Shown here piece after piece: positions 1 to 10,566 of a DNA stretch of 64,000 nucleotides (position 1 is the stretch's first letter; every line of letters starts with the position of its first letter). Origin of the DNA: DATJZH01 sp052146815 (GTDB lineage: Bacteria; Actinomycetota; Actinomycetes; Streptosporangiales; Streptosporangiaceae); NCBI GenBank assembly GCA_052146815.1, contig JBKQMG010000281.1, forward strand, positions 1-64,000. The letters are read 5' to 3'. The position numbers and the translations under genes were made by a program. The notes below the pieces were generated by a model. The model was not told the DNA's origin. It searched no databases and saw only the letters and a list, made by a program, of their open reading frames with translations.

Positions 1-2083
1 GGTCATGGGTTCGCCGCCGGCGCGGAGTTCGGCGCGCGCGCGTTCGGCCCGGGGGCGGGCGTCGAGCCGATCGAAGATCTCCGCCGCGGCGCGCAGCTGG
101 ACGCGCGCGTGACGCCGCCGCCGGGCAGCCTTCATCGCGGCCCTTCGCCGCCTCAATCTCCCCTGCAGTGATGAGCGCCTCGCAGGCCACGGTCAGCTGA
201 CCGGTGGCCAGCGCCAGGTCAAGTTCCTGGCTGCCGTGCGCGAGCGCCGACGGCCAGCGGCCAGCATCCCTGTCCATGCAGGCGGCCAACACGAGGGCAT
301 CGGGAAGGCGCCCGGCGGCTCCCTGACTGCGGGCCAGTTCCACTGCCCGCCCGCAGCACGCCCGGGCACGATCATGGTCGCCGATATTTGCCCAGGCCCA
401 GGCGCTGTCAAGCTGAAGCTCGGGTCTCGACGCGAGGAGCGGGTCAGCCTCCAGCCTGGCGACCGCCCGGCGGATGAGACGCGCGCCATGGTCAGGATCG
501 CCGCGCCGCCACCCCAGATAGCCTGCTGAGCAATCGGCGCGGAACCGGGCGGTGTCATCGGACCGCTCGGCCAGCGCGGCCATCCGCGCTACAGCAAGGC
601 TCGCCTCCCCGAAAGGCCCGGCTTCGATTGCTGCGAAGGCGGCCTCGGCCAGCAAATCGACGGCCAGACGCGGATCGCTTTCAGCGGTCAGGGCTGCTGA
701 ATCCAGTACCCGCTGCGCGATCGTCATCCGGCCAGCATTTCGAGGCGACCCTTGACCGCGAGCATTCTGGCCTGCAGGAGGACCTGGTCTTCGGGAGCGC
801 ATTTGCTCAGTCAGGCGCCGCACCCGGTCAAGGTCACCGCCATCGAGCGCAGCCTCGGCTGCCGCTGCGAGGCGTGCAGACCTGCGTTGTGCCGTCTCGG
901 ACAGGTCCGCCGCGCGCTCCCGGGCGGCCGCGGCCGCCAGCGGGGCGCCCTTGGCAGCGGTCAGGCCAGCGGCCGCATCGAGCGAAGCGGCGGCCGCCTC
1001 GTCGGGCCCGGTGGCCGCTGCTGCCAGGTGCCATGCCGCACGCTCGTCATCGCCGTCGGCCAGCACCTCCGCCAGTGCCCTGTGCGCCTGCCGTCGCTGG
1101 GCGGGCGCGGCGGCATGGTAGGCCGCCGATCGCAGCAGCGGATGGGAGAAGGTGACTCCGTCCGAGGTGATCCGCACCAGCCCCGCCGCTTCGGCCTCGC
1201 CGATCGCCTCGCCCTGGCCGCCGTCCGGGTATCTCGCCGCTGCGCTTACCTGGCCGGGGGGCATCGTCCCGCCGCGGCGGCGATCAGGAGCACGGTTCTC
1301 GCCGGATCGCTCAGCCGGTCCAGGCGGGCCGCGAACCGCTGCCTGATCGCAGCGCCGGGCTCAAGCGGCTCGGCCGGAGTCTGCGAGCCCGCCAGCTCTG
1401 CTTCGGTTAGCGCGGCCGCCAGTTCCGTCAGCGTGAGCGGGTTGCCGCCGGTCTCGGCGTGCAGCCGCCCGGCCACCGCGGGGGCCGGCCTGATGCCGGC
1501 GACCGCCTCCACGAGCAGCCCCGCTGGCATGGGCTCGAGCCCGGTGAGCTCGCAGCTGCGCACGCCGGCCGGCGTCGGCTGGCCGGCGCGCAGGGTCAGT
1601 ACAGATGCGATCGCATCACGCCCCAGACGGCGCAGCGCGAACATCAGCGCGTCCTGGCTTTCCCGGTCGAGCCAGTGCAGATCGTCCGCCAGCAGCAGCA
1701 GCGCGTTGCTCTCGGCCGCCGCTGTCAGCAGCCCATGTGTGGCCGCGGCCACCGCGAAGGGTTCCGGAGCTGCTCCGCCGCTCTCGAGGCCAAGCGCTGA
1801 CCGCAGCGCCGCAGCTCGCGTCTCTGGCAGCGCTGACAGCTCGTCGGCCAGCGGATGTAACAGCGAGTACAAGCCAGCGAAGGCCAGCTCGGTCTCGGTC
1901 TCGGCCTCGATCCCGGTAGCCCGCAGGATCCGCATCGTCGCGGCACGCGGCAGCGTAGTCAAGCAGCGCAGCTTTCCCGATACCCGAATCCCCGCGCAGT
2001 ACGAGCGCCCCGCTGTGCAGGGCCCGCGCGCCCTGGAGCAGCCGGTCAAGCCGACCCTGTTCCGCATCGCGGCCTACGAGCAT
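1..2083 (-). pseudogene. LuxR-family AAA-ATPase transcriptional regulator, frameshifted and cut by the window edge
   Basis: This is a large MalT/LuxR-type regulator read on the minus strand and spread over several frames. It begins near 2083 with the usual start MLVGRDAEQGRLDRLL and a Walker A (GDSGIGK). It moves to another frame near 1950 (LAFAGLYSLLHPLADEL, then the Walker B-like LLLLADDLHWLD). A second shift near 1262 leads to the typical VTFSHPLLRSAAYHAA segment. Two further shifts near 798 and 733 flank LLQARMLAVKGRLEML. The TPR-like tail continues to the edge, ending in ERARAELRAGGE, after which the family has its LuxR helix-turn-helix, outside this window. At least four frame changes make it non-functional as read. 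Clustered sequencing errors are the alternative. Confidence 0.8.
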
Positions 2084-2202
2084 GCCTGCACGATAAGCCA
2101 CCTCAGCGCGGACAACCAGCGCAGTTTTGCGGGGTTCACGGAAGAGCCCGCTGCCCCCGGCACCGGATCGTGCAGGTGATAGCCCACACCCGGGAGGATC
2201 CC

Positions 2203-2709
2203 ATGCGCAAGCTCCTCGTCTCACTGCCCGCAGCAGCCGTCATCGCCGTCACCGCACTCGCCGCCGTCCCGCCCGGGGCAGCCGCCAGCACGAACCGGCT
2301 CCTCCACGCCGCGCCCGACATGGCCGCCAGCACCAGGGCGCGGGTCCTCTCATTCACCACTCGGATGATCGCCTATAAGGCCATCGACGTGCCTCCGGCC
2401 GGACTCTCGCCGGGCGACTACTACGTGCTCGCCGGGCGGGTCACCCGTCACAGCAGGTCCGACGGGCTGTCCACCGCGCAATGCACCTACACCGTGACCA
2501 GCGGGCCGGTCCTGCGGGTCTGCACGATTGACTACGCCCTGAACAACGGGCTGATAGTCACCAGCGGGTATATCAACGGCGCAGCCCCGGGACACCCAGT
2601 CACCCTCGTGGTGGCCGGCGGCACCGGTGCCTATGCCGGTGCGCGCGGCTACGGCAAGCTGACCCCCACCAGCGCCGGCAGCGACGTAAGGATCCATTTC
2701 ACTAGCTGA
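2203..2709 (+). CDS. secreted allene-oxide-cyclase/dirigent-like barrel protein
   Basis: This is a 168-residue protein with a clear Sec signal peptide: MRKLL, a hydrophobic stretch and an AAAS-type cleavage region near residue 29. The mature part has the repeating beta pattern and glycine signature (VVAGGTGAYAGARGYG, then IHFT at the C-terminus) of the allene oxide cyclase/dirigent barrel family that is common in secreted actinobacterial proteins. Two cysteines (AQCTYT and RVCTID) could form a disulphide. The ATG at 2203 was chosen because GGGAGG lies six bases upstream. It sits divergently from the broken LuxR-type gene. The family fold is a confident call, but the ligand or activity in bacteria is unknown. 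Confidence 0.75.
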   Translation: MRKLLVSLPAAAVIAVTALAAVPPGAAASTNRLLHAAPDMAASTRARVLSFTTRMIAYKAIDVPPAGLSPGDYYVLAGRVTRHSRSDGLSTAQCTYTVTSGPVLRVCTIDYALNNGLIVTSGYINGAAPGHPVTLVVAGGTGAYAGARGYGKLTPTSAGSDVRIHFTS

Positions 2710-2933
2710 TCGGCCGACGGAAGCCGCCGTCGGAGGTGATTAGAGATATCGGGCGTGCCGCCGGTCAGGTCGTCCTCCGGCGGCGCGCTCGCGCCGTGCG
2801 GCTCCGGCCTCGGTGAGCCCTCCCCGCCGCTACAGGACGGTCTCCATCCTGGTGACCGTACAGAACCGTGGTCGACCGACCGACACCCTTGCGAATGGGC
2901 ACGTTAATGACACGGTTATTTTGCGCGGGTGTG

Positions 2934-3814
2934 TCAAGGGGTGGGCGGGTAAACAGCGGACCAGTCGGCGGCCATGTCGATCACGGTCCACTTGTGCTCG
3001 GCGGCGGCGGCCAGGATCTGGTCGGTGCCGCTGCCCAGGATCGGATCACGGTCGTAGGCTCCCGCTCGCCGTCGGTGTGGTGGACGACCAGCTCCAGCGT
3101 CCGGTGCGGGCTGGCGGCGGTCCACTGGAGCATGGCCAGGTCGCCGTCGGTGTTGCCGGCGGCCACGATCGGGCGCTGCCCGACGTGGCGGTGTATCGAG
3201 CTGGGCTTTTGCGGGCCGTCGTCGAGGACCCCGACTTTGGCGCTTTTGACGAGCTCGGGCCCGCTGTCGCCGATGCGGAACTCGGTGTCGCCGACGCTGC
3301 CGATCACCCGGTGCGGGGGCAGGCCGTAGGCGTCGGCCGTCCAGGCCCGCATGAAGTCCGTGCCGCCGCCGGAGAAGATCCAGCAGGAGAAGCCGTGGCG
3401 GTCCAGCAGGCCGAGCAGTTCCAGCATCGGCTGTTACACCGTCGCCGGGTAGGGCCGCCCGAAGCGCGGGTGCCGGGCCGAGGCCAGCCAGCTGCGGCAC
3501 GCCGAGTCGAACTCATCGGTGGTGATGCCCGCGTGGGTGAGGGCCACCAGCTGGATCAGGGCGGCCATGCCGCCCGCGTGCAGCTCTTCGAGGGTGGTGG
3601 GATGACCCAGCTCGGCCGCCCGGTCCAGCGCGAAGACCAGCTGGGCGTAGACGGGCCGTTCTGTCCACAGCGTGCCGTCATTATCGAACACCGCGACACG
3701 GTCGCGCTCGGGGACGAAGTCCGGCGAGTCAGGATGGGTCACCGCGGCGACGAACTCTGCGATCGACTGCTTCGCGGGTGTCTCACGCCAGCTCGGCAGC
3801 TCATCCGCGCTCAT
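2934..3814 (-). pseudogene. HAD-superfamily phosphatase with nonsense codon and frameshift
   Basis: The N-terminal half carries the HAD motif I VAVFDNDGTLW, with DxD replaced by DxN-D as in the phosphoserine-phosphatase-like branch. The reading frame then meets an in-frame TAA at 3434-3436, where the family continues directly (QPMLELLGLLDRHGF), so a sense codon has become a stop. The same frame carries motif II (FSGGGTDFM) and the DGDLAML acidic motif. Near 3060 the frame shifts again, and the conserved C-terminus (WTVIDMAADW) is found in another frame down to 2934. The start at ATG 3814 follows family length, about 290 codons. Two independent lesions argue for a dead gene. A small downstream product restarted at 3427 is possible but would lack motif I. 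Confidence 0.8.
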
Positions 3815-4308
3815 TGCCTGCTCGCCGTCGTCTGATGCTGATCCTGGCCGTGATCTGGTCATCAAGGACAACGTAGCCAGGCTGTCGTGCCGATGAGCCA
3901 CCCCGTTTGGGTGATCCGCCGGGCAGCCTGGGCTGTGTTGATGACACGAAGACGCCCGAGCCTGCTACGGGAGGAATCAAGACCGTCACGATCACGCCGC
4001 TGGTGCCGTTCAATATCCCTGCCGGGGACGGGCCGATGGTCAGCCGCCCGTGCCCGTTGCGGGCGGTGCCAGTTCCGTCATGTGGAGCCGCCGCAGCTCT
4101 ACGATCTGCGCGCCGGACGCCTCCAGCCTGGCGATCAGGCTGATCGGCTGGACGCTGGTGTCCGTCTCACCTGTTGCGCTGGGTGACGAAAGGTGCATAA
4201 TCGTAGGCGATGTGCAGACCCTTAGCTTGTGCCGCGGGTCCGAGCACAGGGGACTCGCACCTCTCTTCCTCTGTTCGCCGGAGGTGAGTAGCGGCCGCCG
4301 ATCTTCAC
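3815..4308. other. gene-poor stretch between two broken genes
   Basis: There is no convincing reading frame. A short piece around 3950-4050 (IKTVTITPLVPFNIPAG in one frame) looks coding-like but is not sustained, so this may be the scrap of another decayed gene. No tRNA, terminator or clear promoter was recognised. Confidence 0.5.
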
Positions 4309-4766
4309 GTGCCGAAGCCGGACGGTAAGTTCGCCGCGTTCAGCCGCCCTCCTGGTCCCATCGTGTCCGCTGTTATCGCACCCACGGTGGCGGCCAGCGA
4401 TCGGAACGCCGAGGCCAGCGGCCAGGTCCTGTTTGACGACGGGGCGCTGCGGATCACCGGACGACGGACGGCCTGGTGCTGGCCGGTGACATAGATGAGG
4501 CCAGTTATGCAGCGGTGGTCGTCGCGCTCATCGAGGTGGCCGGAAGGCCCGGTGAGATCCATGTCGATCTGGCGGCCGTGCAGTACTGCGACCTCGCCGG
4601 GCTGCGTGCGTTCGTCCTCGCCAGCGCCGACAGGCACGAGAGCCCCGATCACCACGGCCGGTGCGTGATCGTGCACCACCTCCATACACACCTGAGGGCC
4701 GCACTGCGGGTCGTCGGCTGGGACGCCGCGCCCGGCCTGGTCATCGAGGACCCGCCGCAGTTCTAG
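4309..4766 (+). pseudogene. STAS-domain (anti-sigma-factor antagonist-like) protein, probably frameshifted
   Basis: The segment from 4476 to 4766 encodes a recognisable STAS domain: an LAGDID strand, a long helix, then IHVDLAAVQYCDLAGLRAF, which corresponds to the loop whose serine or threonine is phosphorylated in SpoIIAA/RsbV-type proteins. Here that loop reads QYCDLAGL, so the usual D-S/T pair is replaced. The preceding strand (FDDGALRITG) lies in a different frame opening at GTG 4309, and the two join only by a shift near 4462-4472. Either the gene is broken or a short protein starts at GTG 4476 without its first strand. It would have served a partner-switch sigma or signalling pathway, but no kinase partner is nearby. 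Confidence 0.55.
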
Positions 4767-5208
4767 GCCGGTGGCTGCGGCGAGCTGGCGCCGAGCGCCA
4801 GCAGGGCACCAGCGCCCGCTTCAGCGACGGCGCCAAGACAAGGCCGACAATGGCCGGCGCCATTGCGGGTGCCATATATAAATGCGGCGAGGGGCGGAGC
4901 CGTCGCGCCGAGCGGGCCAGATAGGGGGCCACGCCAGGCGCGCGAGCCCGGGGTCCGGGCCTTACCCGTGCCGTGGCCGGGGCCGTCCCGGGGCCGAAGT
5001 CCGCCGCATTGCTTCGTGCTGCACCTGCCGGTTGCCGGAAGAACCTCGCGCCGCGGGAAGAGGCACAGACCTGAGCCTGGGCGTCAGGGTCCGTCCACTT
5101 TGGGCGGCGGCATCAGCAGAGCGGGCACAGGGACGTAGCTACTAAGGCCGGCATCCCTGCTGGCCGCCCAGCGGTGCCTGGACAGTGGCGTCCGGGGAGC
5201 GGCGGGGG
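4767..5208. other. intergenic, nothing recognised
   Basis: GC-rich sequence with a short AT-rich patch (ccatatataaatg near 4872-4884) that could be a promoter element. I see no gene, RNA or repeat. Confidence 0.4.
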
Positions 5209-6570
<1,362 letters not shown>

Positions 6571-6771
6571 CCGCAGATCGTATGCCGATCCCGGCTAGCC
6601 GACGTCGGCGTCCTCGGCCATCGCGGCCTCGACTTCTGCCTGGCGGGCGGCGAGCTCGGCCGCGTGCTTCTGGGCGTCCTCACGGCTGCTCCCCAGAAAG
6701 GCGGTTACCCGGATATTACTTGCTGGTAGCGAAATGCTCCAGGTGTCCGTTCCGGGTCCGCGGCCGCCGGG

Positions 6772-7824
6772 CTAGTCGTGCATCGGGCGCTCGTGATCGG
6801 CGTGGCCGGCGGGCTCGAGCTGGAAGGTCGAATGGTCGACGTCGAAATGGCCACGCAGGCACTCCTGCAGCCGGTCGAGCATCATGGCGCTGCGGCCGCT
6901 GGTCAGCACGTCCGGGTCGACGACGATGTGCGCCGAGAGCACCGGCAGCCCGGAGGTGATGGTCCAGGCGTGCAGTTCGTGGACCTCCCGGACCCCGCCG
7001 AGCTCGTTCATGTGGCGGCGGACCTCCCGCAGGTCAATGCCCTTAGGGCTGGCCTCGAGCAGGATGTCGACGGTCTCGCGCAGCAGCCGCCAGGTCCGCG
7101 GCAGGATCAGCACGCCGACGGCGAGCGCCGCGATCGGGTCGGCGCGGGTGAATCCGGTGGTGTCGATCAGCACGCCGGTGACGATGACGGCGAGGGCACC
7201 GAGGGTGTCGGAGGCGACCTCCAGGAAAGCACCGCGCACATTCAGGCTCTGCGCCTGGCCACGCCGCAGCAGCAGCAGTGAGGTGGCGTTGGCCACCAGC
7301 GCGAGCACGCCGAAGGCGATAAGCAGGTGCGAGCTGACGGCCGGCGGCGACATCAGCCGCGCGATGGCCTCGGTAAAGATGAACACCGCCATGCCCAGCA
7401 GGAGCACCGAGTTGGCCATCGCCGCCAGGATCTCGGCGCGTGCGTACCCGAAAGTGCGTTTCTCGGTGGCCGGGCGGGCGGCGAAGTGCGCGGCCAGCAA
7501 GGACAGCCCGACACCGGCGGCGTCCGCGGCCATGTGGGCGGCGTCGGCCAGCAGCACCAGCGCCCCGGTGACTGCCGCTCCGGTGACCTCCGCGACGGCG
7601 ATGGTCACGGTGATGATCAGTACCGTGGTCAGCGCCTTGCGGTGCTCGCCGGTGGCGGTCAGCCCGTGGCTGTGCCTATGACCATGGCTGTGCCCGGGTC
7701 CCTGGCGGCGGTCCTGGCCGTGGCCGCCCTGCGCTTGGCCGTGGCCCTGCCCATGTTCAGGCTGCCCGGGGTCGGAACCCGGGCTGGCGCCGTGCCCCTG
7801 GCCGGGACCGGCCCTGGTACTCAC
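6772..7824 (-). CDS. cation diffusion facilitator (CDF) metal exporter, CzcD-like
   Basis: A 350-residue inner-membrane antiporter of the CDF family that moves Zn2+ or related divalent metals out of the cytoplasm in exchange for protons. The first 55 residues are a glycine/histidine-rich metal-binding tail (for example GHSHGHRHSHG). Six hydrophobic segments follow, with the metal-site motifs LLADAAHMAADAAG in TM2 and EVASDTLGA in TM5, the HD/HD pattern typical of Zn transporters. A ferredoxin-like cytosolic C-terminal domain follows (VREVHELHAWTI). It starts with GTG overlapping the stop of the upstream permease by four bases (GTGA), so the two are translationally coupled. Exact metal preference cannot be read from sequence. 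Confidence 0.92.
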   Translation of the reverse strand: MSTRAGPGQGHGASPGSDPGQPEHGQGHGQAQGGHGQDRRQGPGHSHGHRHSHGLTATGEHRKALTTVLIITVTIAVAEVTGAAVTGALVLLADAAHMAADAAGVGLSLLAAHFAARPATEKRTFGYARAEILAAMANSVLLLGMAVFIFTEAIARLMSPPAVSSHLLIAFGVLALVANATSLLLLRRGQAQSLNVRGAFLEVASDTLGALAVIVTGVLIDTTGFTRADPIAALAVGVLILPRTWRLLRETVDILLEASPKGIDLREVRRHMNELGGVREVHELHAWTITSGLPVLSAHIVVDPDVLTSGRSAMMLDRLQECLRGHFDVDHSTFQLEPAGHADHERPMHD

Positions 7825-10307
7825 GAGTGCGGCTGGCCGCCCGCGCCGGGGGCCAGCAGTTCGTAAGCGGGGTTGATCATGAAGGCGTGCCCGTCACGGA
7901 TGCCGACCGGCCCGCGGAACCGGACCTTGGCGCCGGGCTGCAGTCCGGGGATATGCGACCGGCCGTAGAACAAGGCAGTGAGCTGGCCGGTCGAGTCCGC
8001 GATCTCGCAGGCCAGCACGGTGTTCTGCTGCACCGGCCGGATCTCCACCGCCCGGACGCGGCCCGAGACGACCGCCCGGCCGGGGGTGACCAGCGAGCCG
8101 ATCGGACTGCAGTCTGCCAGCGGCGCGGGCTTGCTGTAATCGTCACTGTCAGCCTGGGCCGGCTCGTCGGGAACCGGCGCCGTCGGGCCCCGGTCGGTCA
8201 CCGTGGCCGTGGCGGCCGCGGCTGCTGCCGGATCCGCGGGCACCTGGCCGTCGGCGGCCATGGGCACGGTCGGCAGCGGGCCTGCGGCCGCCGGCCCGCC
8301 CGGCGCCCCGGGCTGGCCGTTCCGCATGGCCGCGCGCTGCTGGAGGGCCTGGACCCTGCGGCGCACGTCGAAGGGCACGATGGTGGCCGCGGCGTGCGGG
8401 ATCTGGCTGATCACGCCGGCGATCCGGTCGGCGGTGCGGTCATGCAGCAGCCGGGCGACCGGCGAGTACACCCGCCGCGGCAGGATCGCCGTCACGCCCA
8501 CGCCCGGCAGGGCCGCCTCGGAACTGACCATCTCCGCGGCGGCCCGGGCCAGCCGGCGGTCGGGGCAGTCGACGAAGTCGAGCGCGATCCCGGTATTGGC
8601 CCGCAGCCAGTCCTCGCGCAGCGTGGTGGCCTGCGCGCTGTCGATGACGAAGTGCACCGCGCGCAGCGTGGTCGGCCGCAGGCTCCGGGCGTACCGGAGC
8701 GCGGCCAGCGTGGCGAGGTCGAGATTGTCCACGAAGATGAAGACGGTCCGGCGCGAGTAGGTCGGCGGCTCCGGCGGCTTCTCCCGCTTGCCGATCCGCT
8801 CGAGGATCTCGGCCTCTGACCGGTATTCGCGGTTCAGGAAGATCAGCGTGGGCACGCCGATCGCGAAAAGGATCACTACCAGGTAGGCGCCCTCGGAGAA
8901 CTTGACCACCACGAAGATCAGCACGACGACCAGCGAGGTCACGCCCGCCGAGAAGTTGATGACCAGCTTGCGGCGCCAGTGCGGCTCCCGGACGCGGTGA
9001 TGGTACTTGGCCATGCCGAACCCGGCCATGGTGAAGGCCGTGAACACCCCGATGGCGTAGAAGGGCACCAGGCTGTTGACGTTGGCGCCCGCGACCGCCA
9101 GCAGGAGCGACGACAGCACCGCGAGCACAACAATCCCGTTGGAGAACACCAGACGGTGCCCGCGCTTGGTCAGCCAGCGGGGCAGGAAAGCGTCCTCGGC
9201 CACGAAGCTGGCCAGGAACGGGAAGCCGTTGAAGCTGGTATTGCCGCCGGTATAGAGGATCAGCGCGGTCGCCGCCTGGACCAGGATGAAGAAGGTGGTC
9301 CCGATGATCGAGTGCCCGAAGACGATCCTGGTCTCCTGAGCGATCACGGTCGGCACGCCGGTCCTGTAGGGGGCCGCGTGCGTGACGTGCGCCATCCAGG
9401 AGATGCCGGCCACCAGGGAGCCGAGGATGATGCCCTCGGCGACTAGCACGCGGCGGGCGTTGAGGCCCTCCGGGGGCTTGAACGCGCTGACCGCGTTGGA
9501 GACGGCCTCGATGCCGGTGAGCGACGAGCCGCCGTTGGCGAAGGCCCGCAGCAGCACGAAGATCAGCCCGAAGGTGATCAGGCTGCTCTGGTTATGGGTG
9601 ACGCCGAAGCCGTACTGGCCGGGCACCGGATACTTGTAGTGCCCGAGGGTGCCGAGGGCCTCGCGCAACAGGCCCACCGCGATCATCAGGATCACGACGA
9701 CGGAGAAGAGGTAGGTGGGCACGGCGAACGACTGCCCGGCCTCGCGGATCCCGCGCAGGTTGCCGTAGCACATCAGCACGACGATGCAGATCGAGATGAT
9801 GGTGAGGAGGTCAGGGCGGCGGATCGCGTGGAACGCCGGCACCGACGCGACCGCGGCGGTGCCCGCGGCCACCTGCACTGCGACGGTCACGACATAGTCG
9901 ATGAGCAGGGCGACAGCGGCGATCTGGGCCACCCGGGGCCCGAAGTTCTCACGCGCGACGACGTAGGAACCGCCGGCCCTGGTGTAAACCGTCACGACCT
10001 CGCGGTAGGACAGGACTACCAGGGCCATGACAAACAGGACGACGCCGGTCAGCGGCAGGATCAGCGTGAACGCTGTCAGCGCCAGGCCGCCCTTGAGCAG
10101 CTCGATCAGGATTTCCTCGGTACCGTACGCGGACGAGGAGATGCCGTCCGGGGCGAGCACGCCGAGCGCGAGGCGCTTGGACAGGCGCTGCTCGCCGAGT
10201 TCCTCGTTCACCAGCGGCTTGCCGAGCAGCCGCCGTTTCAGCACGTAGCCAAGTCCCTCGGCGAGGTCGCCGGTGCCGAGCTGCCCTACCGTCTTACGGA
10301 TGGCCAC
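7821..10307 (-). CDS. KimA/APC-type permease with USP-like domain and C-terminal OB-fold
   Basis: An 828-residue protein in three parts. Residues about 30-490 form a 12-helix APC-superfamily transporter beginning with the KUP/KimA-like LGVLAPDGISSSAYGTEEIL. Residues about 500-640 form a Rossmann-like universal-stress domain (TVFIFVDNLDLATLAALRYA). After a long Ala/Pro-rich linker, the last 80 residues look like an OB-fold (VSGRVRAVEIRP, LTALFYGRSHIPGL, VRFRGPVGI). KimA proteins import K+ with protons, so potassium import is the best guess; an amino-acid substrate cannot be excluded. The GTG at 10307 was chosen because GGAGG lies nine bases upstream. It is coupled to the CDF exporter. A homologous OB-fold often occurs as a separate small protein in actinobacteria, so this fusion is worth noting. 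Confidence 0.8.
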   Translation of the reverse strand: MAIRKTVGQLGTGDLAEGLGYVLKRRLLGKPLVNEELGEQRLSKRLALGVLAPDGISSSAYGTEEILIELLKGGLALTAFTLILPLTGVVLFVMALVVLSYREVVTVYTRAGGSYVVARENFGPRVAQIAAVALLIDYVVTVAVQVAAGTAAVASVPAFHAIRRPDLLTIISICIVVLMCYGNLRGIREAGQSFAVPTYLFSVVVILMIAVGLLREALGTLGHYKYPVPGQYGFGVTHNQSSLITFGLIFVLLRAFANGGSSLTGIEAVSNAVSAFKPPEGLNARRVLVAEGIILGSLVAGISWMAHVTHAAPYRTGVPTVIAQETRIVFGHSIIGTTFFILVQAATALILYTGGNTSFNGFPFLASFVAEDAFLPRWLTKRGHRLVFSNGIVVLAVLSSLLLAVAGANVNSLVPFYAIGVFTAFTMAGFGMAKYHHRVREPHWRRKLVINFSAGVTSLVVVLIFVVVKFSEGAYLVVILFAIGVPTLIFLNREYRSEAEILERIGKREKPPEPPTYSRRTVFIFVDNLDLATLAALRYARSLRPTTLRAVHFVIDSAQATTLREDWLRANTGIALDFVDCPDRRLARAAAEMVSSEAALPGVGVTAILPRRVYSPVARLLHDRTADRIAGVISQIPHAAATIVPFDVRRRVQALQQRAAMRNGQPGAPGGPAAAGPLPTVPMAADGQVPADPAAAAAATATVTDRGPTAPVPDEPAQADSDDYSKPAPLADCSPIGSLVTPGRAVVSGRVRAVEIRPVQQNTVLACEIADSTGQLTALFYGRSHIPGLQPGAKVRFRGPVGIRDGHAFMINPAYELLAPGAGGQPHS

Positions 10308-10478
10308 GCGTTGGTTCCTCCGCTCGTCGCACCCCGTCGTGGCCTTCATACCATCGCGGCGCCCGTGGCGGGAGCCGGGCAGCGTCCCGAGCTGCCCCGG
10401 CGGCCTGGTAACACGGCGCGTATGGGCCGCCGCCCCGCTCTCAGCTTCCCCATGCCTGGTGGTGACGCATCAGGGTAA

Positions 10479-10494
10479 CTCTCTGTTCAGAGAG
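10479..10494. promoter_or_regulatory. perfect inverted repeat in the divergent promoter region
   Basis: CTCTCTGTTCAGAGAG forms a perfect 7-bp inverted repeat around TT. It lies between the leftward permease-CDF pair and the rightward MgtE_N/CBS-transporter pair, so it is well placed as an operator for both. The tail lacks a T-run, so a terminator is unlikely. Confidence 0.4.
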
Positions 10495-10566
10495 CCGTGA
10501 CAAGGTAGTGCCGGGCAGAAGCCTGCGTCATCAGCAGGCAGCCGATCCGAATCAGGAGACAGCGCG

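Noticed and set aside
752..2179. Long plus-strand open frame of 475 codons
   Set aside because: It is antisense to the recognisable LuxR/AAA regulator and has Ser/Arg-rich shadow composition.
6598..6770. Short minus-strand frame ending in a charged helix, directly after the CDF stop
   Set aside because: It lacks an ATG or GTG start and a ribosome-binding site. It may be read-through of the CDF frame but cannot be supported as a gene.
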